Positions 10,698 through 21,608 are shown, counted from the first letter of the stretch. The stretch is DNA of 64,000 nucleotides from Rhodopseudomonas palustris JSC-3b (GCA_000504425.1 KI632513.1:475629-539628), one strand, 5' to 3'. Numbers and translations: made by a program. The notes: generated by a model from the letters alone, not told the origin.

Positions 10698-12497
10698 GTG
10701 CCGGGATTGATCGAAGACTACGCACTGATCGGCGATTGCGAGACCGCGGCCTTGGTCGGCCGCGACGGCTCGGTCGATTGGCTGTGCTGGCCGGCGTTCG
10801 ATTCCGAAGCCTGTTTTGCCGCGCTGCTCGGCGGCCGCGAGCATGGCCGCTGGCAACTCGCACCGCATGGCGCGATCCGGAGTTGCACGCGGCGCTATCG
10901 CGGCGACACCTTGATCCTGGAAACGCGCTTTGAGACCGACGACGGCGCGGTGACGCTGATCGATTTCATGCCGCCGCGCGGGGCGGTGTCCGATCTGGTG
11001 CGGATCGTGCGCGGCGAGCGCGGCCGGGTGCGCATGCGCATGGAGCTGATCATCCGCTTCGGCTTCGGCGCCAATGTGCCCTGGGTGAAGCGCACCGATG
11101 GCGGCGCGCTGCTGGCGATCTGCGGCCCGGATATGACCGTGCTGCGCACGCCGGTCGACACCCATGGCGAAGGGCTGACCACGGTTGCCGATTTCGAAGT
11201 GATGGCCGGCGAGTCGGTGCCGTTCGCGCTCAGCTATGCGCGTTCGCATCTAGCGGTGCCGGACCCGATCGACCCCGAACACGCGCTGCACGACACCGAA
11301 GCGTTCTGGCTGGAATGGGCCGGGCGCTGCAGCTATCGCGGCGAGCATCGCGAGCTGGTGATGCGCTCGCTGATCACACTGAAGGCGCTGACCTATGCGC
11401 CGAGCGGTGGCATCGTCGCCGCGCCAACTACCTCGCTGCCGGAAAAGCTCGGCGGCTCGCGCAATTGGGACTATCGGTTCTGCTGGCTGCGCGATGCCAC
11501 CTTCACGCTGCTGGCGCTGATGGATTCCGGCTACACCGAGGAAGCCTCGGCCTGGCACCATTGGCTGCTGCGCGCGGTGGCCGGTTCGCCCGCTAATATG
11601 CAGATCATGTACGGCATCATGGGCGAGCGCCGGCTGCTCGAATGGGAGGCCGATTGGCTGCCCGGCTATGAAGGCGCGCAGCCGGTGCGGATCGGCAATG
11701 CCGCGCACGATCAGTTGCAGCTCGACGTCTATGGCGAGCTGATCGACGTGTTTCATCAATGGCGCATGGCCGATCTGCGGCTCGATGGCGAGTCCTGGGC
11801 GCTGGAACGGGCGATCCTGGAACATCTTGAATCGATCTGGCGGCAGCCGGACAGCGGCATCTGGGAGCGGCGCGGGCCGGGCAAGCATTACGTTTCATCC
11901 AAGGTGATGACCTGGGTCGCGTTCGATCGCGGCATCAAGAGCGCGGAGCGCTTTCAGCTGAAAGCGCCGGTCGAGCGCTGGAAGCAGGTGCGCGACACCA
12001 TCCATCGCGACGTGTGCGAGCGCGGCTTTGACCCCAAGCAGAATGCGTTCACCGAGTCCTATGGATCGCCGATGCTGGATGCCAGCGTGCTGCTGCTGCC
12101 GGCGGTCGGATTCTTGCCGGTGTCGGACCCGCGGGTACAGGGCACGCTCGCGGCGATCGAGAATGGCTTGATGCGCGATGGCTTCGTGCTGCGTCACGAT
12201 CCGCGCGAGACCAGCGAGCCGCAGCCGGCGGAGGGCGCGTTTCTGGCGTGCAGTCTGTGGTTGGCCGACGCCTTTCTGCTGTCGGGCGAGGTCGACAAGG
12301 CGAAAGCGCTGTTCGATCGCGTGGTTGGCGTTGCCAATGATCTCGGTCTATTCGCTGAGGAATACGACCCGGACGCGCGTCGCCAGACCGGCAATTTTCC
12401 GCAGGCGCTGACCCATATCGCGCTGATCAACACCGCGCAGAATCTGACCGCGGTGCAGAAGGCCAAGGACAAGCCGGCGATCCAGCGCGTGAAGTAG
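10698..12497 (+). CDS. GH15 family glycoside hydrolase (glucoamylase / trehalase-like)
   Basis: The 599-residue cytoplasmic protein starts at GTG 10698, four bases after the malQ stop. The N-terminus (LIEDYALIGDCETAALVGRDGSVDWLCWP) is typical of the trehalase-like domain found in bacterial GH15 proteins. The (alpha/alpha)6 barrel shows GSRNWDYRFCWLRDATFTL and SSKVMTWVAFDRG. Family members hydrolyse alpha-linked glucose; mycobacterial relatives are trehalases, others are glucoamylases or dextranases, so the substrate cannot be named from sequence. Context next to malQ and glgE/treS favours trehalose or maltodextrin. No signal peptide is seen. Confidence 0.88.
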   Translation: MPGLIEDYALIGDCETAALVGRDGSVDWLCWPAFDSEACFAALLGGREHGRWQLAPHGAIRSCTRRYRGDTLILETRFETDDGAVTLIDFMPPRGAVSDLVRIVRGERGRVRMRMELIIRFGFGANVPWVKRTDGGALLAICGPDMTVLRTPVDTHGEGLTTVADFEVMAGESVPFALSYARSHLAVPDPIDPEHALHDTEAFWLEWAGRCSYRGEHRELVMRSLITLKALTYAPSGGIVAAPTTSLPEKLGGSRNWDYRFCWLRDATFTLLALMDSGYTEEASAWHHWLLRAVAGSPANMQIMYGIMGERRLLEWEADWLPGYEGAQPVRIGNAAHDQLQLDVYGELIDVFHQWRMADLRLDGESWALERAILEHLESIWRQPDSGIWERRGPGKHYVSSKVMTWVAFDRGIKSAERFQLKAPVERWKQVRDTIHRDVCERGFDPKQNAFTESYGSPMLDASVLLLPAVGFLPVSDPRVQGTLAAIENGLMRDGFVLRHDPRETSEPQPAEGAFLACSLWLADAFLLSGEVDKAKALFDRVVGVANDLGLFAEEYDPDARRQTGNFPQALTHIALINTAQNLTAVQKAKDKPAIQRVK

Positions 12498-12506
12498 CTT
12501 GGCGCG

Positions 12507-13325
12507 TTAGGCACGCGCGGCGTGGCGCTGCGCCAATACGAAATCGATCGCCGCGGCAAAGCCGTCCTGGTCATTGCCCGCGGTGACGTGGCGCGCTTCC
12601 TTGTGCACCTCGGCCGGTGCATTGCCCATCGCGATCGGCAGACCGCTCGCGCGCAACATCGGCAGATCATTGACCATGTCGCCGATGGTGGCGATCGCCT
12701 CTGGCGCGATGCCGAGCCGCTTGGCCATCGCGCCGACAAAGGTGCCTTTGTCGCAGCCGGGCGGGGTGACGTCGAGATAATAGCGCTGCGAGCGCGACGC
12801 TTGCGCCTGCGCGCCGAGCGCTTCCTGCATCGCGCTTTCGCAGCGCTCCAGCAGCGCGGCATCCTCACTGACGCCGACGATCTTGCAGGCGGCGTCAAAA
12901 TACGGCGAGAAATGTTCGACCACGCTCGGGGCGAATTGCAGCGTGCGCTGCTCATGCTCAACATAGGCGCCGGCGGCATTGTGGATCAGCCAGCGATCAT
13001 GGGTGAACACCCAGGCATCGATCGCGAATTCGCGCAGCACATCGAGGCTGCTGCGCACCGCCGCGGCCGGGATGAACTGCTGCTCCAGCGCCTGCAATTG
13101 GTCATCGACAATGGTCGAGCCGTTGAAGGCGCCGAGCGGCAGCTTGAGGTCCAGCGGTTCGATCAGCATGCGCAGCCCAGCCGGCGGCCGGCTCGACACC
13201 ACGGTGAAGCCGATCTGCGCCTGCCGCAACTTCGTCACTGCGGCGCGCGCGGCATCGGTCAGCCGCTTGTCGGCGGTCAGTAGCGTGCCATCGACGTCGG
13301 AAATGATCAGGGCAATGTCGGTCAT
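12507..13325 (-). CDS. HAD-superfamily Cof-type phosphatase
   Basis: The 272-residue protein carries the HAD motif I DVDGTLL (residues 10-16), a cap region of the Cof (IIB) type, and motif IV near the C-terminus (TIGDMVNDLPML, then GLPIAMGNA). Relatives dephosphorylate sugar phosphates or similar small molecules in the cytoplasm; the substrate is not evident. Its ATG overlaps the gntK stop as ATGA, so it is the last gene of the tal-pgi/gnd/zwf/pgl/gntK operon. It ends convergently 9 bases from the GH15 gene. Confidence 0.9.
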   Translation of the reverse strand: MTDIALIISDVDGTLLTADKRLTDAARAAVTKLRQAQIGFTVVSSRPPAGLRMLIEPLDLKLPLGAFNGSTIVDDQLQALEQQFIPAAAVRSSLDVLREFAIDAWVFTHDRWLIHNAAGAYVEHEQRTLQFAPSVVEHFSPYFDAACKIVGVSEDAALLERCESAMQEALGAQAQASRSQRYYLDVTPPGCDKGTFVGAMAKRLGIAPEAIATIGDMVNDLPMLRASGLPIAMGNAPAEVHKEARHVTAGNDQDGFAAAIDFVLAQRHAARA

Positions 13326-13849
13326 GCGGGAGGCCGTCCTTGCAATTGGGGCAGGCGCGTCACGATGGTCTCGACGATCGCTGCGACGCTGCGGTCGATC
13401 GGCACGATCAGCGCGTCTTCATCAGGGGCGGGCGGCTGCAGCGCCGCGAACTGGCTGTCCAGCAGCGATGGCGACATGAAATGATCACGCCGTGCTCGCA
13501 GCCGCGCTGCGATCAGGTCAGCGCTGCCGTCGAGATAGATCAGCGCAAAATCCTGTCGGCCATGGCGCAGCATCGCCCGGTAGGAGCGGTGCAGCGCCGA
13601 GCACGCCACCACGAGGCGCTGCTTGCCGGCGATCGTGTCGATCTCGCGCGCCAGCGTTGCGAGCCACGGCCGGCGATCGTCGTCGCTGAGCGGCAAGCCG
13701 GCAGCAAGCTTGGCGCGATTGCTGGGCGAGTGATAGTCGTCGGCGTCGATGAAGCGCCAGCCGAGCCGCTTGGCGAGCGCGGCGCCGATCGTGCTTTTGC
13801 CCGATCCGGACACGCCCATCACCAGCAGCACGCGTGGCGCGTCACGCAT
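13322..13849 (-). CDS. gntK: Gluconokinase GntK
   Basis: This kinase phosphorylates D-gluconate to 6-phosphogluconate, feeding the Gnd step encoded in the same operon. The 175-residue protein has a P-loop GVSGSGKST (residues 12-20), then FIDADDYHSPSNRAKLAAG and PLSDDDRRPWL, which are hallmark gluconokinase segments. The start overlaps the pgl stop by 8 bp and the stop overlaps the HAD gene as ATGA. A shorter start at Met11 (MGVSGSGKS) is possible but less likely. Confidence 0.95.
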   Translation of the reverse strand: MRDAPRVLLVMGVSGSGKSTIGAALAKRLGWRFIDADDYHSPSNRAKLAAGLPLSDDDRRPWLATLAREIDTIAGKQRLVVACSALHRSYRAMLRHGRQDFALIYLDGSADLIAARLRARRDHFMSPSLLDSQFAALQPPAPDEDALIVPIDRSVAAIVETIVTRLPQLQGRPPA

Positions 13850-14582
13850 CGCGTGCAGTCCCTGCGGCGGCGCGATCGATCAGCCACACGGTGTCGCCAT
13901 CAACGGCACGGGCGCGCGCCGCGGGCAGATCGGCGCCGGCGCGCAGCCGCGTGATGATCTCGCGCTTGGCCGCGCCGCCGGCCAGAAACAGCAGTTCGCG
14001 GCTCGAGGCCAGCGCCGGCAACGTCAGCGTGACGCGCGGCACCAGCGGTTGCACCGCGGCGTGTTCGACGCCGACCACCCAGCGCGAGGTTTCGGCCAGC
14101 GCTGGCGCGTCCGGAAACAGCGATGCGGTGTGACCGTCCGGGCCAATGCCCATCAAGGTCAGATCGAACAGCGGCCGCGCGGGCGCAAGCTGCGCGGCGC
14201 CGTAGAAGGCTTGCAATTCATCCTGATAGCGGCGCGCGGCGGCGTCCGGCGTCACCGCGTCGGTCGGCATCGGGTGGATGTGACCCGGCGGCGCGCGGCC
14301 ATCCAGAAACGTACGGCGCGCTACGCCCATGTTGCTGAGCGGATCATCGGGTGGCACGAACCGTTCGTCGCCGATGAACCAATGCACGCGCGGCCAGGGG
14401 ATCGAGGCTGCGAATTCGCCGGCCAGCAGCTGGTACAGCCGGCTCGGGCCGGAGCCGCCCGTCAGGCAGATCGCGGCGCGCTGGGGCTGCTGCGCGATCC
14501 GGTGCAGCAGATGCTGCGCGGCGATCCGCGCCAGTGCTTCGCTGTCATCGGCAACGATGATCTCGCGGGCACGGCAGGTCAT
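13842..14582 (-). CDS. pgl: 6-phosphogluconolactonase
   Basis: The enzyme hydrolyses 6-phosphogluconolactone, the product of Zwf. I start at ATG 14582 ([19 protein letters not shown], 246 residues), which overlaps the zwf stop as ATGA; the frame stays open upstream within zwf but that extension is zwf shadow. Diagnostic segments are LTGGSGPSRLY, the HWFIGDERFVPPDDPLSN block and MGIGPDGHTASLFP. It lies in the natural order zwf-pgl-gntK. Confidence 0.94.
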   Translation of the reverse strand: MTCRAREIIVADDSEALARIAAQHLLHRIAQQPQRAAICLTGGSGPSRLYQLLAGEFAASIPWPRVHWFIGDERFVPPDDPLSNMGVARRTFLDGRAPPGHIHPMPTDAVTPDAAARRYQDELQAFYGAAQLAPARPLFDLTLMGIGPDGHTASLFPDAPALAETSRWVVGVEHAAVQPLVPRVTLTLPALASSRELLFLAGGAAKREIITRLRAGADLPAARARAVDGDTVWLIDRAAAGTARDA

Positions 14583-16099
14583 CGCACCAGCGGCTCGCGC
14601 CAGGAGCGGCCATCGCGCGCGAGCAGCGCGTCGGCCTCTGCCGGGCCGTTGCTGCCGGCAGGATAGATTTGCAGGCCGTCGGCGCCGGCCTTGCGCCAGG
14701 CATCGAGAAATGGCTGCACGGCGGCCCAGCCGGCTTCGATCGCGTCGGCGCGCTGAAACAGGATGTTGTCGCCGATCATGCAATCATGGATCAGCGTCTC
14801 ATAGCCGGTGGAGGGCGCGACCTTGAAATAATCCTTGTAGCGGAACGTCATCTCGACGCCGTCGATCGCGATCTGCGGCCCCGGGATTTTGGAGTTGAAC
14901 TGCAGCGAGATGCTTTCGGCGGGCTCGATGCCGATCACCAGATAGTTTTGCGACAATTGCTGCACCGGGGTGCAGCGGAACATCGCAAACGGCGCCTGCT
15001 TGAACTTGATCGCCACTTCCGTGCGCTTGGCGCCGAGCGCCTTGCCGGTGCGCAGATAGAACGGCACGCCGGCCCAGCGCCAATTGTCGATGTTGAGCTT
15101 CAGCGCCGCATAGGTCTCGGTGGTCGAGTTTGGGCTGACATTGCGCGACTTGCGATAGTCCTCGATCGTGGTGTCGCCGATCTGGCCGGCGCTGTATTGG
15201 CCGCGCACCGAATTGGCGAGCGCGTCATGCTCGCTCGGAATTTGGATCGCCGACAGCACCGCGGATTTGGCGGTGCGCACCGCATGGGCGTTGAACTGGG
15301 ATGGCGGCTCCATCGCCACCAGCGACAGCAATTGGAACAGATGGTTCGGCACCATGTCGCGCAGCGCGCCGGTGGCGTCATAAAAGCTGCCGCGATGGCC
15401 GACGCCGAGCGTTTCGGCGACGGTGATCTGCACATGATCGATGTGATCGCGATTCCAGATCGGCTCGAACATGCCGTTGGCAAAGCGCATCACCAAAATG
15501 TTCTGCACCGTCTCTTTGCCGAGATAGTGATCGATCCGGTACAGCTCGTGCTCTGGCACGAGACCCAGCAGATGCGCGTTCAGCGCCTTGGCGGAGGCGA
15601 GGTCGGTGCCGAACGGCTTTTCCACCACCAGGCGGCGCCACGCGCCTTGGTCCTCGCGCAGCAGGCCCGCGCGGCCGAGTTCGCTGCTGATCGGCGCGAA
15701 CGCACCCGGCGGGGTGGCAAGATAGAACAGCCGATTGCCGCCGGTGTGGCGCGCCGCCTCCAGCTTTTCCAGCCGTTCGCGCAGCCGGTCGAATGACGGC
15801 GGATCGCTGGGATCGGCGCTGATCGCGGTGACGCAGTACAGGAGCTTGTCGGCGACGTCCTGGCGCACCGGGCGGGTGGCGAAGCGTTTCAGCCCGTCCA
15901 TCAGGCTGGCGCGCAGCTCGTCGCTCGCCATCTCCTTGCGGGTGATGCCGACCACGCAAAACGTTTCGGGCAACAGCCCGGCTTCGGCGAGATTGTACAG
16001 CGCGGGGATCACCAGCCGGTGGGTGAGGTCGCCAGTGACGCCGAAAATCACCATCGCGTAGCGATCGGGAGCCGACGTGCTGGCTGCGCTCACGGTCAC
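14579..16099 (-). CDS. zwf: Glucose-6-phosphate 1-dehydrogenase
   Basis: Zwf oxidises glucose-6-phosphate to 6-phosphogluconolactone with NADP(+)/NAD(+). The 506-residue protein has a dinucleotide-binding segment [16 protein letters not shown] near residue 20 and the active-site [13 protein letters not shown] near residue 185. Translation starts at GTG 16099, whose bases overlap the gnd stop as GTGA. It lies between gnd and pgl in a tightly packed operon, so oxidative pentose phosphate enzymes are made together. Confidence 0.96.
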   Translation of the reverse strand: MTVSAASTSAPDRYAMVIFGVTGDLTHRLVIPALYNLAEAGLLPETFCVVGITRKEMASDELRASLMDGLKRFATRPVRQDVADKLLYCVTAISADPSDPPSFDRLRERLEKLEAARHTGGNRLFYLATPPGAFAPISSELGRAGLLREDQGAWRRLVVEKPFGTDLASAKALNAHLLGLVPEHELYRIDHYLGKETVQNILVMRFANGMFEPIWNRDHIDHVQITVAETLGVGHRGSFYDATGALRDMVPNHLFQLLSLVAMEPPSQFNAHAVRTAKSAVLSAIQIPSEHDALANSVRGQYSAGQIGDTTIEDYRKSRNVSPNSTTETYAALKLNIDNWRWAGVPFYLRTGKALGAKRTEVAIKFKQAPFAMFRCTPVQQLSQNYLVIGIEPAESISLQFNSKIPGPQIAIDGVEMTFRYKDYFKVAPSTGYETLIHDCMIGDNILFQRADAIEAGWAAVQPFLDAWRKAGADGLQIYPAGSNGPAEADALLARDGRSWREPLVR

Positions 16100-17133
16100 A
16101 CCGGGTCCTCCTTGGGCTTCAGTTTGGCCGGCCCGGCTTGCTGCGCCGGGTCGGGATGCTGCGCCGGCTCCTTGTGGCCGCCAAAGCCGTCGCGCATCGC
16201 CGAGAGAATCTTTTCAGCGAAGGTATGTTCCCGGCGCGAGCGGAACCGGGCGAACAGCGCCGCGGTCAGCACCTCGGCCGGCACCGCCTCGTCGATCGCG
16301 GCATTGATGGTCCAGCGGCCTTCACCGGAATCCTCGACAAAGCCGGAATAGCCATCAAGTGTACCGTTCCGCGCCAAGGCCGCCGCGATCAGATCGAGCA
16401 GCCAGGATGGGATCACGCTGCCGCGCCGCCACACCTCGGCGATATCGGCAAGATCGAAATCGAAGCGATGCGCCTCGCGCAGCGTCGGCGCATTGGCGTT
16501 TTTCAGAATGTCGAAGCCTTCGGCATAGGCCTGCATCAGGCCGTATTCGATGCCGTTGTGCACCATCTTGACGAAGTGCCCGGCGCCGACCGGGCCGGCG
16601 TGCAAATAACCTTGTTCGACGCGCGGGTCGCGGCCATCACGGTCCGGCGTCGCGGCAATCTCGCCGCGGCCGGGCGCCAGCGCCGCGAAGATCGGATCGA
16701 GCCGGTCGACCAGCGGTTTTGCGCCGCCGATCATCATGCAATAGCCGCGCTGCAGGCCCCAGACGCCGCCGGAGGTGCCGACATCGACATAGCCAATGCC
16801 ACGTTCGGCGAGCGCGGCGGCGCGGCGGATGTCGTCCTGCCAAAAACTGTTGCCGCCATCGATGACGACGTCATCGGGCGACAGCAACGCGCCGAGGCGT
16901 TCGATGGTGGTTTCGGTGATGGCGCCGGCCGGCAGCATCACCCAGACCGCACGCGGCGGGGTGAGCTGCTGGACCAATCGTTCGAGCGAGGCGGCGCCTT
17001 GCGCGCCGTCGCTGACCAGCACGGCGACCGCCTGCGGGTCCTTGTCATACACCACGGCATGATGGCCAGAGCCGAGCAGGCGGCGCACGATGTTGCCGCC
17101 CATTCGGCCCAGGCCGATCATGCCGAGTTGCAT
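16096..17133 (-). CDS. gnd: 6-phosphogluconate dehydrogenase, decarboxylating (short GndA type)
   Basis: The enzyme converts 6-phosphogluconate to ribulose-5-phosphate and CO2. The 345-residue length fits the short, typically NAD-linked family rather than the ~470-residue E. coli type. Visible motifs are the Rossmann GLGRMG at the N-terminus, [10 protein letters not shown], substrate-binding [10 protein letters not shown] and the catalytic-Lys segment [14 protein letters not shown]. It ends in a Pro/Lys-rich tail. Seven bases separate it from tal-pgi; it overlaps zwf as GTGA. Cofactor preference is inferred from family length only. Confidence 0.94.
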   Translation of the reverse strand: MQLGMIGLGRMGGNIVRRLLGSGHHAVVYDKDPQAVAVLVSDGAQGAASLERLVQQLTPPRAVWVMLPAGAITETTIERLGALLSPDDVVIDGGNSFWQDDIRRAAALAERGIGYVDVGTSGGVWGLQRGYCMMIGGAKPLVDRLDPIFAALAPGRGEIAATPDRDGRDPRVEQGYLHAGPVGAGHFVKMVHNGIEYGLMQAYAEGFDILKNANAPTLREAHRFDFDLADIAEVWRRGSVIPSWLLDLIAAALARNGTLDGYSGFVEDSGEGRWTINAAIDEAVPAEVLTAALFARFRSRREHTFAEKILSAMRDGFGGHKEPAQHPDPAQQAGPAKLKPKEDPV

Positions 17134-17140
17134 CAGAACC

Positions 17141-19993
17141 TCATCCCTTGCTGAGAGCCTTGGTCAGTGCGTTGCCGAGCGAGGCGAGGCCGCTGCCAAG
17201 CTCGCCCTTGAGATGGACGCGCAGCGCGCGCCGGCCGCGTTCGGTCAGCACGTTGAAATCGCCGCGCGCCTGCGCCGCCTTGATGATGCCAAAGCTCGCC
17301 GCCTGGCCGGGCACGGCGAGGTCGGCGGCATCATGGGTGATCTGCAGGAACACGCCGCTGTCCGGTCCGCCTTTGTAGGCCTGGCCGGTCGAGTGCAGGA
17401 AGCGCGGGCCGAATTCGGCGCAAGTGGCGACGCTAAGCGCATCGCGCAGCACGAGCCGCATGCTTTGCAGCGCCTCGATATGCGCGGCATTGCGCTCGAT
17501 GTAAGCGAGCAGCGCCAGATAATCGCCGCTGCCGGCGCGGCCGAGATGCGCCTTCAGCCAGGACACAAGATCATCCTGCGCGCCAGCGGCACGCAGCGCG
17601 GCGGCATTGGCGGCATCGGTGAACAGATCCAGCTCCGCGCTGCTGAACACCGCGGCTTCCGCCGGCAGCGCGCCGGACTGTTCGAACGCCGCGATCAGCT
17701 CGCGGGTTTTGATCTTGGTGGATTCGACGTCGGGCTGATCGAACGGATTGATGCCGAGCACCGCGCCGGCGACCGCGGTCGCCAGTTCAAAGCGGAAGAA
17801 TTCCTGGCCGATGTCTTCGGCCGAATTCAGCACGATGCGCGCCACCGGATGGCCGGCCTGTTGCAGCGCCTCCAGCTGATCGGCGTTGCGGTCGGGTTCG
17901 CCCGCGGTGCGCAGATCGATGAAGAAGCGGTCATCGCCATAGCGCGCAATGTCGCCGAGCGGCTCGCCGTCGATCGGGATCAGGCCCTTGCCATCCTTGC
18001 CGGTCGATTCCGCGATCAGTTGCTCAGCCCAGGCGCCGAAATCAGCCACCGCTGGCGAGCACAGCATCGTCACCTTGTCGCGGCCGGCGCGGCCGGCAAG
18101 GCCAAGCGCCAGCCCGAGCTGCACCGCCGGGTTTTGCGCCGGCGGCACGTCGCCGCCGCAGCCGCGCACCATGGTCAGCGCCGCGTCCAGGAACCGGCCG
18201 ACATCGATGCCGGCCACCGCGGCCGGCACCAAGCCGAACGGCGACAGCACCGAATAGCGGCCGCCGATGGTCGGCTCGCCGTGCACGATCCGGGCAAAGC
18301 GCTGCTGCTGCGCGACCTTTTCCATCGACGAGCCGGGGTCGGTGACAGCCAGGAAGTGATCGCCGGCCTTGTCCGCCCCGACCGCCTTGCTGACCTCGTC
18401 GTAGAAATAGGCCTTCATCACGTTCGGCTCGGTGGTGCCGCCCGATTTGCTGGACACGATGAACAGCGTTGTGGGCAGCGTCACCGCGTTACGGATCGCG
18501 CGCACCTGGGCGGGATCGGTGGAGTCGAGCACGTGCAGTTTCGGGAAGCCGGCGCGCGGCGCAAAGGTCTGCGCCAGCACTTCTGGGCCGAGGCTGGAGC
18601 CGCCCATGCCGAGCACCACCGCATCGGTAAAGCCGCGCTGCTGCACCCAGGACGCCAGCTCCTGATAGTCGCGCTGTTTGGCTTTCGCGGCGGCGGCGCT
18701 ATCCAGCCAGCCCAGCCATTTCGCTTCGTCGCTGCCGGTCCAGACCGCGGCATCGCGCGCCCACAGCCGGCGTACCAGGCCCTGCGCGCGCCATTGCTCG
18801 CTGCATTCGGCCAGCGCTTGGCCAAGCTTGGCATCGAGCGCTAGCGTTTGCGCACCGATGCGGGCGCCGAGCACCTTGGCGCGCTTCTGCGCCACCGCGC
18901 CGAGCAGCTTGTCGGCGGCGTCGCTGAACTGCTGCACACCATCGGCCAACAGATGATCGGCGATCGCTTCCAGCGAGATGCCGGCGGCCTGTAGCGCCGC
19001 CAGCGCCTGTTCGGCCTGATCGACGCCGTCCTCCAAGCTGTCGCGCAGCTGGCCGTGATCGCGGAATGCATCGAGCGTCGCCGGCGGCACGGTGTTGACG
19101 GTGTTCGGCCCGATCAGTTCTTCGACATAGAGCGTGTCGCGATAGGCCTTGTTCTTGGTGCCGGTCGAGGCCCACAACAGCCGCTGCGGCTTGGCGCCGC
19201 GCGCGGCGAGCTGATCCCAGCGGGACCCGGTGAACAGCCGCTTGTAGTGCTGATACGCGAGCTTGGCATTGGCGATCGCGATCTTGCCCTTGAGCGCGGC
19301 AAGCTTCGCCTGTTCGGCGGGATCGTTGGCCTTGGCGATCTTGTCATCGAGCTGTTTGTCGACCGCGCTGTCGATCCGGCTGACAAAGAAGCTGGCGACG
19401 CTGGCCACCTGCGCGGGATCGCCGCCGGATTTGGCATAGGCTTCCAGCCCGTCGATGAAGGCTTCCGCCACCGCGATATACATCGCCTGCGAAAACAGCA
19501 GCGTGACGTTGATGCTGATGCCCTTGGAGATCAGATGCCGGATCGCGGGAATGCCTTCCGGGGTCGCCGGTACCTTGACCATCAGATTACGGCGATCGAC
19601 CCGGCGCCACAGCCGTTCGGCCTCGGCAATGGTGCCCTCGCAGTCGCGCGCCAGATAGGGCGATACTTCCAGGCTGACAAAACCATCATTGCCGCCGGAC
19701 TTTTCATAAACCGGATGCAACACATCGGCGGCGTGCTGGATGTCTTCGACCGCCAGCGCTTCATACAATTCGGCCACCGGCTGGTCGCCCTGCGCCAGCG
19801 CCACGCCGATCGCGCCGTCATATTCGTCCGAACCGCCGATCGCCTTTTCAAAGATCGCCGGGTTGGAGGTCACTCCCTTGACGCCGTCGGCTTCGATCAG
19901 CGTCTTGAGATCGCCGTTGGCGACGAAGCCGCGGGCAAGGAAATCCAGCCAGACTGCCTGGCCGTGGTGTTCGAGTGACTTGACGGGGTTCAT
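17141..19993 (-). CDS. Bifunctional transaldolase / glucose-6-phosphate isomerase
   Basis: The 950-residue fusion joins a transaldolase (about residues 1-380) to a phosphoglucose isomerase (about 400-950). The transaldolase half has [20 protein letters not shown] and the Schiff-base Lys in LMVKVPAT (~138). The isomerase half has [15 protein letters not shown] and [14 protein letters not shown]. One polypeptide thus covers the non-oxidative pentose phosphate step and the fructose-6-P/glucose-6-P interconversion that supplies Zwf. It is first in the operon tal-pgi, gnd, zwf, pgl, gntK, HAD. Such fusions are known in several alphaproteobacteria and cyanobacteria. A TTGACA occurs 65 bp upstream on this strand but without a convincing -10. 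Confidence 0.94.
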   Translation of the reverse strand: MNPVKSLEHHGQAVWLDFLARGFVANGDLKTLIEADGVKGVTSNPAIFEKAIGGSDEYDGAIGVALAQGDQPVAELYEALAVEDIQHAADVLHPVYEKSGGNDGFVSLEVSPYLARDCEGTIAEAERLWRRVDRRNLMVKVPATPEGIPAIRHLISKGISINVTLLFSQAMYIAVAEAFIDGLEAYAKSGGDPAQVASVASFFVSRIDSAVDKQLDDKIAKANDPAEQAKLAALKGKIAIANAKLAYQHYKRLFTGSRWDQLAARGAKPQRLLWASTGTKNKAYRDTLYVEELIGPNTVNTVPPATLDAFRDHGQLRDSLEDGVDQAEQALAALQAAGISLEAIADHLLADGVQQFSDAADKLLGAVAQKRAKVLGARIGAQTLALDAKLGQALAECSEQWRAQGLVRRLWARDAAVWTGSDEAKWLGWLDSAAAAKAKQRDYQELASWVQQRGFTDAVVLGMGGSSLGPEVLAQTFAPRAGFPKLHVLDSTDPAQVRAIRNAVTLPTTLFIVSSKSGGTTEPNVMKAYFYDEVSKAVGADKAGDHFLAVTDPGSSMEKVAQQQRFARIVHGEPTIGGRYSVLSPFGLVPAAVAGIDVGRFLDAALTMVRGCGGDVPPAQNPAVQLGLALGLAGRAGRDKVTMLCSPAVADFGAWAEQLIAESTGKDGKGLIPIDGEPLGDIARYGDDRFFIDLRTAGEPDRNADQLEALQQAGHPVARIVLNSAEDIGQEFFRFELATAVAGAVLGINPFDQPDVESTKIKTRELIAAFEQSGALPAEAAVFSSAELDLFTDAANAAALRAAGAQDDLVSWLKAHLGRAGSGDYLALLAYIERNAAHIEALQSMRLVLRDALSVATCAEFGPRFLHSTGQAYKGGPDSGVFLQITHDAADLAVPGQAASFGIIKAAQARGDFNVLTERGRRALRVHLKGELGSGLASLGNALTKALSKG

Positions 19994-20199
19994 GATGACC
20001 TTGATCGTTCACTGAGGCGAGGGGCGCTGCGGCTCTTTCTGGACTGATACCGGCCATTGTCAATTGATCGTTCCGGCGGAGAAAGTCCTGTCGAAGTCGG
20101 GCCCTCAAAGAGGCGCGGTGGACTGCGATTGCGTCGGCAGTGAGACGAACGATAGCGCAACGCGTTAAAGGTTTGATGGTTCCTGAACGCGTCGCGGCA

Positions 20200-21222
20200 T
20201 TAGCAGTAAGTGGTGCGCTCGCCAGCGTCGTCCGGCCAGTGGGCGAGCTGATCGCCGCAGGCCAGGTCATCGATCGCCCGCACCACCGCCTCGCGCACCC
20301 CGGTGTCGAACAAGGAATGGCCGGCGGCATGGATCACGCGCAGTTCCGCGCCGCGCCAGGCCCGGGTCAGGGTTCGCGCCGTGGCGGGCGGGCACAACAG
20401 GTCGTAGCGACCCTGCACGATCACGCCAGGGATGTCGGCGAGCCGGCCGGCTTCGGCCAGCAATTGTCCGGGCCGCAGAAAACAATCGTTCTGGAAGTAA
20501 TGCGCTTCCAGCAGCGGCGTCGGTGGCCGATCGCGGTATGAGGGTAGCGCGTTGAGGTCGAGCCGGGTGCGCGCCGGGATGTGCTCCGACAGCGTGCGCT
20601 CGGTATCGTGCCAGGCCCAGGCCGCCGGGCCATGGATCGCGGGATCGGGATCGAGGATACGCCGCCAATAGGCGTCGAGCGGCGCCAGCCGTTCCTCCGC
20701 GCTCAGCAGCGTCAGGAAGTCGTGGTTCAGCGCCGGATAGAATTGCGGCAGCGTGTTGCAGAACGCGGTCTGCAACTCCTCGCGTGTGCCTAAAAAGGTG
20801 GCGCGCAGCACGAGCCCGGTGACGCGCGCCGGATGGGCTTCGGCATAGGCCAGCGCCAGGGTCGAGCCCCATGAGCCGCCGACCACCAGCCAGCGTTCAA
20901 AGCCGAATTCGGCGCGGATCAGCTCCAGATCGGCGATCAGGTGCTTTAGCGTATTGGCCTGGCAGGCGCCGCGTGGCCGGCTGCGGCCGGCGCCGCGTTG
21001 ATCGAACAAAACCGCATGAAAACGCACCGGATCGAACAGCCGGCGATGTTCGGCCTGGCAGCCGCTGCCGGGGCCGCCATGGAGATAAACCGCGGGCAGG
21101 CCACCCGGCCGGCCGACGCTTTCGACATAAAGTTCGTGGCCGTCGCCGACCGGCAGATGCCGCACCGACCGTGGCGCGAGGCCATCGGATCTGTGGCGCG
21201 GTTGATGGGCGCTCTCTTGCAT
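20200..21222 (-). CDS. pip: Proline iminopeptidase
   Basis: This alpha/beta hydrolase (peptidase S33) releases N-terminal proline from peptides. I start at ATG 21222 (MQESAHQPRHRSDG, 340 residues); a TTG six codons upstream also fits. The oxyanion motif HGGPGSG (residues 48-54), DQRGAGRS and the nucleophile Ser117 in GGSWGS are family hallmarks; the later GRYDLLCPP carries the acid and AAGHSLFD the His. It stands alone, transcribed away from the DUF6894 gene. Confidence 0.92.
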   Translation of the reverse strand: MQESAHQPRHRSDGLAPRSVRHLPVGDGHELYVESVGRPGGLPAVYLHGGPGSGCQAEHRRLFDPVRFHAVLFDQRGAGRSRPRGACQANTLKHLIADLELIRAEFGFERWLVVGGSWGSTLALAYAEAHPARVTGLVLRATFLGTREELQTAFCNTLPQFYPALNHDFLTLLSAEERLAPLDAYWRRILDPDPAIHGPAAWAWHDTERTLSEHIPARTRLDLNALPSYRDRPPTPLLEAHYFQNDCFLRPGQLLAEAGRLADIPGVIVQGRYDLLCPPATARTLTRAWRGAELRVIHAAGHSLFDTGVREAVVRAIDDLACGDQLAHWPDDAGERTTYC

Positions 21223-21350
21223 CGCATATAGGTATCGCAAATGCGAATTCGTTGCGAGAAGTTTCGGCGCCGGTTCAGCCTAGGAGGGTTGCGGATCGGG
21301 CCGCGGCCACTCAATTGAAGGTATTCCCAGCGTTGCCAACCAGGACCGCC

Positions 21351-21608
21351 ATGCCACGCTACTACTTCAATACCCGGATCGACGGCGAGTTGATCCAAGA
21401 CCCGGACGGTGAGGATTTGCGTGATCCCGACGAGGCTTGGGAGGTGGCGCGCACCACGGTCCGGCAGATCCTGAAAGCCGAGGGTGGCCAGCTTGGGCTG
21501 CTGCGCGCCAGCCTGGAAGTCACCGACGAGAGTGGCGAAGTGGTGCTGGAATTCCCGTTCGACGAGGCGCTGCTCGACATGCATCGCGGCTCCTCCACCA
21601 CCCATTAA
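21351..21608 (+). CDS. DUF6894-family small protein
   Basis: The 85-residue protein begins MPRYYFNTRIDGELIQDPDG and continues EDLRDPDEAWEVA. This N-terminal pattern is typical of the DUF6894 family, abundant in Bradyrhizobium relatives and of unknown function. It is soluble and acidic. The ATG follows CAGGA by five bases. The frame is open far upstream, but those codons are shadow of pip. It is divergent from pip and separated by about 100 bp from the downstream amidase. Confidence 0.8.
   Translation: MPRYYFNTRIDGELIQDPDGEDLRDPDEAWEVARTTVRQILKAEGGQLGLLRASLEVTDESGEVVLEFPFDEALLDMHRGSSTTH

Noticed and set aside
20035-20063. Sigma-70 promoter for the tal-pgi operon (TTGACA on minus strand, 20058-20063)
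   Set aside because: The -35 is perfect but no acceptable -10 lies 16-18 bases downstream, so I do not list it as a feature.
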